Below, one piece after another: positions 34,969 to 42,710 of a stretch of DNA of 64,000 bases. A program made the position numbers and the translations under genes. A model generated the notes under the pieces. The model had not been told where the DNA came from. It searched no databases and saw nothing but the letters and a program-made list of their open reading frames with translations. This DNA is from a bacterium C-53 (GTDB taxonomy: Bacteria > Bacillota > Clostridia > Lachnospirales > Lachnospiraceae). Location: positions 124,001 to 188,000 of the forward strand of contig RAZD01000007.1 in NCBI GenBank assembly GCA_003612525.1, given 5' to 3'. Position 1 is the first letter of the stretch, and each line of letters starts with the position of its first letter.

Positions 34969-36302
34969 AAAGAAACCTCCTTTGATAACATTTTTGTATA
35001 TTTACTCATCATAAATACAGCATAAATAGCAACTAATAATTCTGTAATTGGCATTGCAAACCATATGAAATTTGCCCCTGCTACAATCGGTAACAGCATA
35101 ATTAAAATTCCACTGACAATACAACCTCTAAAAACAGATACACAAAAAGCGGCTCTTGGTTTCATCAACACTTGAAAATAATAAGTGGAAAAAATATTCA
35201 GCGGCAGCAATATAAACGAGACGCTATAACAACGGATTATTGCGGGCGCAATATCCAATATTGTTTTTGTTGGCTTCATAAAAATGTAAATATACAAATT
35301 AGGATAAACCAAACTGAGGGCAGTCCAAAATATACTGAACACTCCAACAGTATAAAGGGCATACCGCAGAGTTTCTTTAATACGCCACCATTTCTTTGCG
35401 CCGAAATTGATAGAAATAATTGGCTGTGCAGCCTGCCCTACACTATATGCACAGCACTGAACAATCGTGCTTATATTGATAACCGGTCCATAAACAGCAA
35501 GTGCATTACTGCCTAAATATTTCATAATCTGACGATTGAAAAGCACTGTCAAAATTCCCATTGCAATATCAATAAAAAATGTTGGGAATCCAGTAACCGA
35601 TATTTTTCTCAATTTTCCTACAATTCCAGTTGGTTTTCGGAGAACCAGCGTATTTTTCTTAAACCAGAAATGGGAAATCATAACCGCAAACGAAATCCCG
35701 GAGCCAATCGCCGTTGCAAGTCCCGCACCAAAAATCCCCATATCAAAAGTAAATACAAAAATGTAATCACCAATAATATTGAACAATCCCCCGGTCAAAA
35801 CACCTACGGTTGCAAGTTCGGGATGATTATCATTTCTCAGAAATGCCGCCAGCATTTGATTAAACAGAAATAATGGAATAACCACTTTCACAGGCATTAA
35901 ATAAATTTTAGCCAATGAAAGCAATCTTTTATCTGCACCAAAAAACAATAGGATTGGCTTGTCAAAAAATATAATGACCACCCATGACACGAAAGCAAGA
36001 ATGACAGAGCCTATAATCGCAACAGTAAAATACTCACTTTCGTTTCCGCTTTTCCGTGTTTCCTGTCCTCTGACTGTACTAAAAATTACAGAGCCGCCAA
36101 TTCCCATGAGCAACCCCAGGCTGTAAATAATATTCCATATGGGGGCAACAACAGCTAATGCTGCTGTTCCGTCCGGGCCTTGGTATTGTCCGACCATAGC
36201 CATATCTACAAGTGAATATACAGAAGTAATCATTGCACTTCCAAAGGCAGCAGACAAATACTTAAAATAGATTGGTCTGATGTTTCCATTTAACAAATTC
36301 AT
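34965..36302 (-). CDS. MATE-family multidrug/cation antiporter
   Basis: A 445-aa, 12-helix exporter. It begins MNLLNGNIRPIYFKYLSAAF GSAMITSVYSLVDMAMVGQY and shows the internal two-fold symmetry of the MATE family (VDMAMVGQYQGPDGTAALAV in the first half, GSNALAVYGPVINISTIVQC in the second). MATE proteins export cationic drugs or metabolites using Na+ or H+ gradients. GGAGGAAAAGGTA precedes the ATG. It is preceded by a 165-nt leader with an intrinsic terminator and followed by the cytidylate-kinase-like remnant in ATGA overlap. No lesion is visible. Confidence 0.93.
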   Translation of the reverse strand: MNLLNGNIRPIYFKYLSAAFGSAMITSVYSLVDMAMVGQYQGPDGTAALAVVAPIWNIIYSLGLLMGIGGSVIFSTVRGQETRKSGNESEYFTVAIIGSVILAFVSWVVIIFFDKPILLFFGADKRLLSLAKIYLMPVKVVIPLFLFNQMLAAFLRNDNHPELATVGVLTGGLFNIIGDYIFVFTFDMGIFGAGLATAIGSGISFAVMISHFWFKKNTLVLRKPTGIVGKLRKISVTGFPTFFIDIAMGILTVLFNRQIMKYLGSNALAVYGPVINISTIVQCCAYSVGQAAQPIISINFGAKKWWRIKETLRYALYTVGVFSIFWTALSLVYPNLYIYIFMKPTKTILDIAPAIIRCYSVSFILLPLNIFSTYYFQVLMKPRAAFCVSVFRGCIVSGILIMLLPIVAGANFIWFAMPITELLVAIYAVFMMSKYTKMLSKEVSL

Positions 36303-36327
36303 TACCTTTTCCTCCTTTTTTTCAAAT

Positions 36328-36369
36328 AAAAAACGGATAAGAAAGACGAACAGGAACGGTTTTCTTATC
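36328..36369 (-). terminator. Intrinsic terminator in the MATE leader
   Basis: On the minus strand GATAAGAAA (36361-36369) pairs perfectly with TTTCTTATC (36336-36344), followed by CG and six T. It lies 26 nt before the MATE start, so it is an attenuator and not the end of an upstream gene. Confidence 0.8.
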
Positions 36370-36462
36370 TGGCACTCTCATACGCAAGAGTAACCCTCCG
36401 ACAAACCGTATGTCCGCTATCTTATCCGGTCTTATACCTACGTTTATAAGTCCTCCGATAAC
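36336..36462 (-). ncRNA. Structured leader RNA of the MATE gene, candidate riboswitch or attenuator
   Basis: Read on the minus strand, two related modules occur: TCGGAGG, a hairpin whose loop contains CGTA, then CC(G/A)GATAAGA. Module 1 spans about 36422-36457 and module 2 about 36361-36399. Between them is a small hairpin GACA-TACGGTT-TGTC. Its CATACG is complementary to CGTATG in the second hairpin loop, and ACGGTTT can pair with AAACCGT in the terminator loop region. These alternative pairings fit transcription attenuation. A short TTG-started leader peptide at the second GGAGG is another possibility. I cannot match it to a known riboswitch class. Confidence 0.55.
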
Positions 36463-36470
36463 TGTTTTAT

Positions 36471-36499
36471 AAACTAACAGAAATAATTTAGCTTGTCAA
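36471..36499 (-). promoter_or_regulatory. Promoter of the MATE leader
   Basis: A perfect -35 TTGACA (36494-36499, minus strand) and -10 TAGTTT (36471-36476) are 17 bp apart. The start point falls at the beginning of the structured leader. Confidence 0.65.
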
Positions 36500-36554
36500 G
36501 TATTATACAAATTTTCATAAAAAGCAGAAGGTAATGAGAAGGATTCGATAGTAG

Positions 36555-37260
36555 TCAGCATTGTGAAAAAAACAAAAATTTGGATTTTATTTTATACTTC
36601 TTCTCCGCCCATTTCAGCCCCTCGTTCTCCCTCAAAAGCCTCATGTGGTACAGCAGTATACAGTCTACATAACCCTGGATATAATCATGGTTGCACTCCC
36701 GGAAAATCGCCGCATCCAAAAGACGTACGTAATCAGCATCCAGGTTACTTCCATTCTTATAACGCCCACCGCTTCTCTCCGTCATGGTTCCTTTCAGTTC
36801 CCCAAAATCACCGAGCCGGATGGAATCTTCCCCGCTCACCGCCAGACATTCCTTACGAAAAATGTGCTGTGGTATCCCGAAAATACCGCGACATTATTTC
36901 GGCGATATTTCTGTCACCCGGGTCGCAGCCTCGGCCAGTTTCCCGTCCTCATAAGTCAGCTTGACCGTTAAGCCGTCCAGCTTCAGCATCAAAAATCTGA
37001 TGCTTCCCTGCAAAGGAAACCAATTCATCCACGCTTTTCGCCTTATCCAGTAAAAGCAGCCGGATTAGATGGCCTGTCTTTTTAAGTTTACTGACTGCCT
37101 GAAAACCCACAGTCCGGAGGGAAGTCGATCATCAATATTCCTGTTTCCATTCCAATGTTGCCAGTTCATCATACATCCTGTTATAGACTTCATCCAATAC
37201 AGATGTGGCATTGCTGTTATAATATTCATCGCCTTAACCATTCTTTATCCTCAAAGCTAT
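36555..37260 (-). pseudogene. NAD-dependent DNA ligase-like pseudogene
   Basis: Several frames joined in order reproduce the adenylation domain of a LigA-like ligase. They read VLDEVYNRMYDELATLE, SKLKKTGHLIRLLLLDKAKS VDELVSFAGKHQ, KLDGLTVKLTYEDGKLAEAA TR (the KxDG adenylation Lys), and RLGDFGELKGTMTERSGGRY KNG. At least four frameshifts or stops separate them, and no OB, zinc-finger or BRCT part follows. Shortened ligases of this kind are found on phages and mobile elements, so this is probably a relic of one. Confidence 0.7.
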
Positions 37261-37446
37261 TTCTGGCATTTGAGCAAAAAATAAAAATTTACAAACCTTA
37301 CAGAATTATCAGATTTCCAGCCTATTTTATTATTGTATAGGTCATTTAAGAAAAAATGCCATAGGAACGTGCGTTGACAATCTCTGCTCTTAGTCTCTCT
37401 TTAAGACAGTTAGTAAATTTCTTTATGAGTCCATTGAAAAATATGG

Positions 37447-37725
37447 ACTAAAAAATGGAAAGCATCTATCTATGATGGCAATAACAGACTGCTAAAGAAT
37501 TATTTGCATCTCTATCTGGGTGACAAAAAGCTCCGTTCCGTCAAGACAAAAACGGTAGATAACCACTATCATTTTCTGAAAACAGAAGCAGAACCGGCTA
37601 CTAATATGGGGAAGCCCATGTGTGACCATACCACGGCTGTTACAATCCATGACATCCATAAGTTATTGCGGTGTGCCTTCAATCTTGCGGTGCATTGGGA
37701 ATACCAATTTTTGATGCTGAAATGA
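37447..37725 (+). pseudogene. N-terminal fragment of a tyrosine recombinase/integrase
   Basis: The open frame reads KKWKASIYDGNNRLLKNYLH LYLGDKKLRSVKTKTVD, then TIHDIHKLLRCAFNLAVHWE Y. This resembles the core-binding domain of Tn916-type and phage integrases. No catalytic Arg-His-Arg-Tyr part follows. The end at 37725 lacks the usual N-P after the W-E-Y segment. Confidence 0.6.
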
Positions 37726-37748
37726 AGAAAGTCGAAAACCCGCTAAAA

Positions 37749-38132
37749 TCAAGTTGTACCAGTAATTGCATTTAAGACTATTTGGGTAATCGATATCCAT
37801 TTATAATATTTACGTTTTTCATTCTGGGTTCCCCTTTCACACATTCTCTCTATTTTCGATAAAATAACTATAAATTCATCTTGTAATTTAGCATCCATTA
37901 CTCTCTTCAAAGTATCACCATGACAATTTCTTATTCTTTTTCTACTTCCACAAGGACATAATAAATATCCCCTATAGGGATACTGAATTACAAACAACAT
38001 AATATCCAGAACTTGTACCCAATCATTTACTCCAAACAAATCCTTTAGATATTCTAAATCTCCAATTATGCCATGAGAACGTTCACCATATGGATATATG
38101 CTATATTTTTCATAAAAACGATAAGTATACAA
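37749..38132 (-). CDS. SEC-C motif protein, possibly truncated
   Basis: A 127-aa ORF with the metal-binding SEC-C motif LLCPCGSRKRIRNCHG (Cys-x-Cys...Cys-His) at about 58-73. Upstream is YPYGERSHGIIGDLEYLKDL FG, a segment often found before SEC-C in clostridial proteins. SEC-C binds zinc and is usually an accessory domain of SecA or of small nucleic-acid-related proteins. The start is weak (no clear ribosome site), so the N-terminus may be lost. Confidence 0.5.
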   Translation of the reverse strand: MYTYRFYEKYSIYPYGERSHGIIGDLEYLKDLFGVNDWVQVLDIMLFVIQYPYRGYLLCPCGSRKRIRNCHGDTLKRVMDAKLQDEFIVILSKIERMCERGTQNEKRKYYKWISITQIVLNAITGTT

Positions 38133-38179
38133 ATACGGAATTATATAGTATTAACAATGTTATAAATTGCCCTATCATC

Positions 38180-38341
38180 ATGAGCCAGGAGGCTGTCTGT
38201 ATAATGATGAATTCATATGATCAGAAAGAAGTGATGAGTTCTTATGTCAGAAGTAAAGAACATGATACAAAGATTGAAACTGCGAAACGATATTTAGCTA
38301 TGGGAAAATTATCGTTTGAAGAGATTGCGATTGATTTCTAA
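38180..38341 (+). pseudogene. C-terminal fragment of an Rpn-family nuclease/transposase-like protein
   Basis: The frame encodes DQKEVMSSYVRSKEHDTKIE TAKRYLAMGKLSFEEIAIDF, which resembles the C-terminal tail of Rpn (PD-(D/E)XK transposase-like) proteins: A-x-x-L-x-x-G-x-S-x-E-x-I-A. It stops just before the usual final Leu-Ser segment. The catalytic domain is missing. Confidence 0.5.
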
Positions 38342-38457
38342 CTTTCTATAGAGTAAGTTAATGAGTTGTCTAGTGTAATGTATCGTTGATAAATAGTTAA
38401 ATGATACTGGTTTGCCAAGTCGTTTCGTGATATACTAAAAAAACGGCGGTAATTCCT

Positions 38458-38955
38458 ATGGCAAGACCTAAAAAATATAAAATCTCGTTAACGGATGACG
38501 AACTTAAAATACTGAAATCCGTTATGCGTAAAAAGAAAACAACAAAAACAGTCCGGAACAGATGCCAGATTATCATTGATCTGGATGAAGCACATGGCAA
38601 AGTTCTTACACATGAACAGTCTGCTAAAACAAACTGTGTCTGTATGGCTACGGTTACTAATACTGTGAAACTTTATTCTGAAAAAGGGATGGAAGGCATC
38701 ACTTCACTCAACCGCAATGTTAACTCTGACCAGGCACGCCGGAAATTTGACGGACGTGCAGAAGCCCGCATTATCGAAATCGCCTGCAGCCCGGCGCCGG
38801 AAGGTCATTCCCGCTGGACGCTCCGACTGTTGGAAGAACAGGCAAAAATAGCGCTTGATGTCCCAGTCAGTAAAGATACAATAGGCAGGGCTTTAAAAAA
38901 AATAAACTTCGACCTCACATGAATGAGTACTGGTGCATCCCCTCGAAAGAAGATG
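38458..38955 (+). mobile_element. IS630-family element remnant (N-terminal transposase part)
   Basis: The gene starts MARPKKYKISLTDDELKILK SVM, the helix-turn-helix start of IS630 transposases, and continues to SKDTIGRALKKINFDLT before a stop at 38920. Just past it an out-of-frame NEYWCIPSKEDAE, typical of the next IS630 segment, runs to about 38955. There the sequence switches to IS3-type coding DNA. The DDE catalytic domain is absent, so the element is truncated by the IS3 junction. Confidence 0.75.
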
Positions 38956-39924
38956 CTGAAACTGAAAAGAGAAAACGAAAAGCTTAGAATGGAAATTCTG
39001 TTCTTAAAAATAAGCATATGCCATCACAGATGGCATTGCATTCATTCGCAAAGGAATTCGATTAGAGGCTTATCGGTTCATGGAACAGCACGGCAAAGAA
39101 TTGGGAATCCGCTGGCTGCTGAGGCGGCTTAGCATTTGCCCGAATGCTTATTACAACTACCGGAAACACTGGAAGGCGGATTATTATACCCAAAAAGAAA
39201 CAGCAAAAGCGCAGATCAGGGATATTTACCATGCGCATAACGGAGTGGCCGGATACCGGACCATGACTGTCTATCTGGCACGCAGAGGCTGTCATTACAG
39301 CACGGTTACCGTACACAAATATATGAACACAGAAATGGGACTGCGCCCTCTTGTCCGCCCGAAAAAACCAAGTTATCGACGGGGGAGCCAAACAAAATTT
39401 TTGAAAACAAGCTCCAACAGAAGTTTGATGCAGACCATGTAAATCAGAAATGGTATACGGATTTCACGTATCTGTTTCTGAAAAACGGAGAAGTGCGCCA
39501 TAACTGCAGCATCGTTGACTTGTATGACCGGAGCGTCATTGCAAGCGTGACAGACCGTCAGCCCACCAGCAGCCTGGCCATCCGCACGTTGAGGAAAACC
39601 CTGGAATCACAGCTGCAGATTCAGAAAGGATTGATTCTTCACAGCGATCAAGGTTCTCAATATACATCGAAGGCGTTCGTAGAATATTATAAGTCCGTCC
39701 ATATAACTCAGAGTATGAGCAAGGCGGGAAATCCCTACGACAATGCCCTCATGGAAAGATATTTTAACATTCTGAAAAACGAATGCATCTATCTGTATAA
39801 ATTTCATACAGAAGAAGCTCTGTATCAGGCAGTGGAAGAATTTTCCTATATTACATACAACCATATTCGTCCGCACAGCTATAATGGATACCGTACACCT
39901 TATCAGGCACGGACTGCTTCATAA
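38956..39924 (+). mobile_element. IS3-family insertion sequence with frameshifted transposase
   Basis: It begins with the end of OrfA (KLKRENEKLRMEILFLK), then OrfB from about 39029 (IRLEAYRFMEQHGKELGIRW LLRRLSICPNAYYNYRKH). At 39378-39382 a run of five G appears one base short; an added G would restore the frame into NKIFENKLQQKFDADHVNQK W. The DDE residues are in YTDFTYLFLK, LHSDQGSQYTS and NALMERYFNILKNE. Without correction the product is split, so transposition is unlikely unless the frameshift is programmed or a sequencing error. Confidence 0.85.
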
Positions 39925-39984
39925 TTTGGAAACTAATTTTATTAGCCATAAGCGTTACAAAAATGCTTGACCACAACAACCTCA

Positions 39985-40057
39985 ACACTCCTGCGGGGCT
40001 CGAACCCATCATCTCCGGCTTGAGAGGCCGGCGTCCTGACCTTTAGACCAGGGGACC
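39985..40057 (-). pseudogene. Degenerate tRNA-Glu (CTC)-like gene
   Basis: The D-arm (GGTC...GGAC) and anticodon arm (CCGGC-CTCTCAA-GCCGG, anticodon CTC) are intact. The acceptor GGTCCCC does not pair with the 3' AGGAGTG (only two Watson-Crick pairs), and the T-stem has a mismatch. The 3' half looks replaced or decayed. It lies just after the IS3 end. Confidence 0.6.
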
Positions 40058-40108
40058 TTACTGCAGGCATTTTCAGCCTGCTAATCAATCATTCTCTTTC
40101 TTTTCTAT

Positions 40109-40222
40109 TCATGCGCCAATCTGCATCTGTGCCGCTGCATCTATGACCAGAATATCGTCCAGTCGTACATGCAGGACTGCAGCCAGCACTACCAGATTAT
40201 CTATGGTTGGCAGATTCACCAT
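40109..40222 (-). pseudogene. XRE-regulator C-terminal fragment, 37 aa
   Basis: The short ORF reads MVNLPTIDNLVVLAAVLHVR LDDILVID, the last helices of an XRE domain (P-x-I-D-N-L-V-x-L...L-x-V-x-x-D-D-I-L-V). A GGAGG site lies upstream. The DNA-binding helices are missing, so it is probably a remnant between two tRNA-like genes. Confidence 0.5.
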
Positions 40223-40265
40223 GTCTTTCACCTCCTGTTATCAAAATTCAATACCCAGGCGGTCA

Positions 40266-40338
40266 TTCTCCATATGGGACTCGGACCCATGTCCACTTGA
40301 TTAAAAGTCGAGTGCTCTCCCATCTGAGCTAATGGAGC
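40266..40338 (-). tRNA. tRNA-Lys (TTT)-like gene, partly degenerate
   Basis: The cloverleaf is recognisable: acceptor GCTCCAT with ATGGAGA (first pair G-A mismatched), D-arm intact, anticodon loop CTTTTAA (TTT), T-stem ATGGG/CCCAT. There is a C-A mismatch in the anticodon stem, and the T-loop is TCCGAGT where TTCGANT is expected. It may be non-functional. A functional Lys TTT gene would be expected elsewhere. Confidence 0.55.
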
Positions 40339-40444
40339 ATAAAAAATACCGCCAATCTTGCAAAGATTTTCTCATACAAGATAAGCGGTACATAAATCCA
40401 TGTTCTGCTTCTGACAAACTTTTTACCGTTCTGACTTCCGAATG

Positions 40445-40588
40445 TCACACATTTTTTCGCCTTTTCCTTACCTTACATGATCGCATCTTAACCAGACTCT
40501 GTTCTTTTTCTTTACTGAACAGTGCCTCATAATGTTCGCTATGCAGATAATATGCGAAACTATTCGCAGCGAAATTAACTATTGCCAT
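40445..40588 (-). CDS. Small basic protein, 47 aa
   Basis: ATG at 40588 follows AGAAAGGAAAAA. The product begins MAIVNFAANSFAYYLHSEHY and ends with a strongly basic stretch (MRSCKVRKRRKNV). No family is recognised. It sits between tRNA-like genes, and a chance ORF cannot be excluded. Confidence 0.35.
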   Translation of the reverse strand: MAIVNFAANSFAYYLHSEHYEALFSKEKEQSLVKMRSCKVRKRRKNV

Positions 40589-40840
40589 GATTTTTCCTTT
40601 CTGTACTCATCCGATCCGCTTTTTCTTAACTGTAATCACTATAACACCAATTCACGAATTTGTCATTATACCAGTAATATAATTTGTGGTTAATCACTCT
40701 CTGACAAAATCTATCATGTTAAAAGTCAAAAAATCCAAAACCACATTTTATAGGAGGTTTCGGATTTTTATAAGCAAATGGTCACAATCCTGTTAAACTT
40801 TGACAAGGCCAAGCCACTGTTCTACGGTCTCTACAGTGAC

Positions 40841-41599
40841 CTAACATGCCTTTGCAATATCCTGTAAAGAAATCCCCATTTCATGCAGTCTTTGAGCTGT
40901 TCCTATTTTGGCTTTTTCGAATACTTCCTTTTCCCGGCTCGACAGATACTCGCTCAGCACATCCTGATCCTTACAGATGCGGATCGTATCCAAAACCGCT
41001 TCCCTAGTTCTTCCATGCAGTTTCACCTGTTCATTATATATTTTTGTAAAGGCCACATACTGATTTATGATATCTCCCCCTCTCCCATCATAGATCATTT
41101 TGACCTTTACATCAAGAACACTGTCATCCCCGCCAAAAAATTCCTTTGACAGATACAGATATTCCAGCCTTGTCTTCCTGTGTCCTGTGAATATTACATA
41201 CAACTACGGACTTGGAAGCTCGAGCTTTTTACTCCCATACACATTCTGTTTTGTACTCTCAAAATATTCCTGATAAGTCTGTGCAAGATATAACAAACAT
41301 CTTACCACGAAATTGATGCTCCGGCTGCTCTGCTGCTCCACTAATATAATTAACTTCTCCCCAATCTGAAAACCGACATCATTATAATACTGATCCAACA
41401 ATACATTTGTGATCATCACATTTTTGATGCTGTCTTCCGTTGCCTCGAGGTCTTCTGGATGCAATGCCTGATACAGCTGCAGAAGATATTTTGGCTCCCG
41501 GAAGAACAAAGTAAACACGCTGTCCTTTGCCGTATATTTTTCCACCTGTTCCGGCTTCTTTTCCGCATCAGATGATATATTTTTTACTTCCTGATCCAT
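40841..41599 (-). pseudogene. Rpn-family PD-(D/E)XK nuclease/transposase-like gene with internal stop
   Basis: The first part reads YTAKDSVFTLFFREPKYLLQ LYQALHPED and GEKLIILVEQQSSRSINFVV R, which contain the Rpn nuclease core (the E-x-Q segment). After KKLELPSP there is TAG (41204-41206) in frame, then the expected continuation YVIFTGHRKTRLEYLYLSKE FFGG. The stop lies where family members have Glu (GAG to TAG). The C-terminus is also shortened. Rpn proteins are recombination-promoting nucleases. This copy is a pseudogene unless the stop is read through. Confidence 0.7.
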
Positions 41600-42045
41600 T
41601 CTATGCAGACACCTCTATCCTATTGTTTCCATTTTTGTCTATCCTATTTGCACCCAGTTTTTCTTATTTCCTATCTTACCATAAAAAACGAAAATTACAA
41701 TTTGCTTTCCTACTCACAACAGCAGGAACTATCATAGTCTTCTTTTGGGGCTTAAAATTCCTTCCCGTTTTTAAATTGGCACACCATCGGCATAACATTG
41801 GCACCGTTCTGCTCTTTCCCCGTAAAGGCATCTATGCTATACTTGGTACAGTCAAAAATATGTAAAGCAGCCGTTTTCCATTCAGGAAGACAGCGGTTTT
41901 ACTTTGCCAAAGGCAATTTCCAACACAATGTCCATTAGCAACAGCTCTGAAAGTGCAGTTTCGTGTTCGATTCCCTCTTAGCAGCATGGCTGATAACAAA
42001 TATCCCAAAAACCAAGTCCTTCGACTTTAGGTTTTCTCTTGAGAC
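41600..42045. other. Intergenic stretch without recognisable genes
   Basis: About 450 bases between the Rpn pseudogene and tRNA-Arg. A T-arm-like TTCGATTC occurs near 41966, but no cloverleaf could be built around it. No coding frame is supported. Confidence 0.4.
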
Positions 42046-42090
42046 AAAAAAGAAAAAGCATTGAAAAATCCAGTATTTTCAATGCTTTCC
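42046..42090 (-). terminator. Terminator after tRNA-Arg
   Basis: On the minus strand GAAAGCATTGAAAA pairs with TTTTTCAATGCTTTTTC and is followed by a T-run, three nucleotides after the tRNA 3' end. Confidence 0.85.
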
Positions 42091-42092
42091 AG

Positions 42093-42166
42093 CGTCCCCG
42101 AGACGACTTGAACGTCCGACCCCACGCTTAGGAGGCGTGTGCTCTATCCAACTGAGCTACGAGGAC
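42093..42166 (-). tRNA. tRNA-Arg (anticodon CCT)
   Basis: Complete cloverleaf: acceptor GTCCTCG with CGGGGAC, D-arm GCTC/GAGC, anticodon stem CACGC/GCGTG with loop CTCCTAA, T-arm GGACG-TTCAAGT-CGTCT with one wobble pair. The discriminator is G. It is followed by a strong terminator. Confidence 0.95.
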
Positions 42167-42189
42167 TTGTATGAAATTGTTGATTCTAC

Positions 42190-42250
42190 GTTGCTCCGGC
42201 AATCGAACACCTACTACTTAGGAGGCATGTAACCTATCCATCTAAACAAA
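42190..42250 (-). pseudogene. Degenerate second copy of tRNA-Arg (CCT)
   Basis: The sequence keeps the GGATAGG D-loop part, the loop CTCCTAA and a TTCGATT T-loop, but the anticodon stem (CATGC/GTAGT) and acceptor no longer pair and the 5' acceptor is lost. It lies 23 bp upstream of the intact tRNA-Arg, so it is probably an eroded tandem duplicate. Confidence 0.6.
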
Positions 42251-42478
42251 AAAGAAATCTATAAATTTGTATAAACTCATGCTATCTTACCTGCTCATTC
42301 AAATCAAGCATTGGCATATTTTATATTTATCTCAACTATAAGAGCATACTCATTCATCTTCCTTAAAACTCTTACTCGATTATTTTACCACAATAGAAAA
42401 AATATAACAACTACATTTTTTATAAATTATAACAAAATGAATTGACAGCCATGTAACAATTCTGTAAATTAAATCCAT

Positions 42479-42595
42479 TTATTTCTTTTTATGCTGTTTC
42501 CATTTTGCCACTGTTTTATTTATCCACGGGTCAAATATAAAATTTAGAATACCTGATAAAAAATCTCCTATGAAATCAATTAATATATCCGCCAT
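42479..42595 (-). CDS. Small amphipathic/membrane-associated protein, 38 aa
   Basis: The product is MADILIDFIGDFLSGILNFI followed by FDPWINKTVAKWKQHKKK. The first 21 residues are strongly hydrophobic with regular acidic positions, then a D-P-W turn and a very basic tail. AAAAAGGAT precedes the ATG closely. Its form suggests membrane association through an amphipathic helix. It lies between the tRNA-Arg copies and the DUF3881 gene. The function is unknown. Confidence 0.55.
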   Translation of the reverse strand: MADILIDFIGDFLSGILNFIFDPWINKTVAKWKQHKKK

Positions 42596-42710
42596 ATCCT
42601 TTTTCTTTTAGATAACATTTATTTATTATAAAATATTTGCCTGTTACCTTCACTTCATATTTATGAGATTATTTTTTAATAGTTACATAATTTAGAAAAG
42701 AAAACTTAAT

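Noticed and set aside
36422-36457. Guanidine-II (mini-ykkC) riboswitch in the MATE leader
   Set aside because: That class needs two short hairpins with ACGR tetraloop ends closed by G-C pairs. Here the loops are larger and read AACGTAGG and TGCGTATG, so the match is not good enough.
41940-41995. Another tRNA gene near TTCGATTC
   Set aside because: No acceptor, D-arm or anticodon stem could be paired around the T-loop-like sequence.
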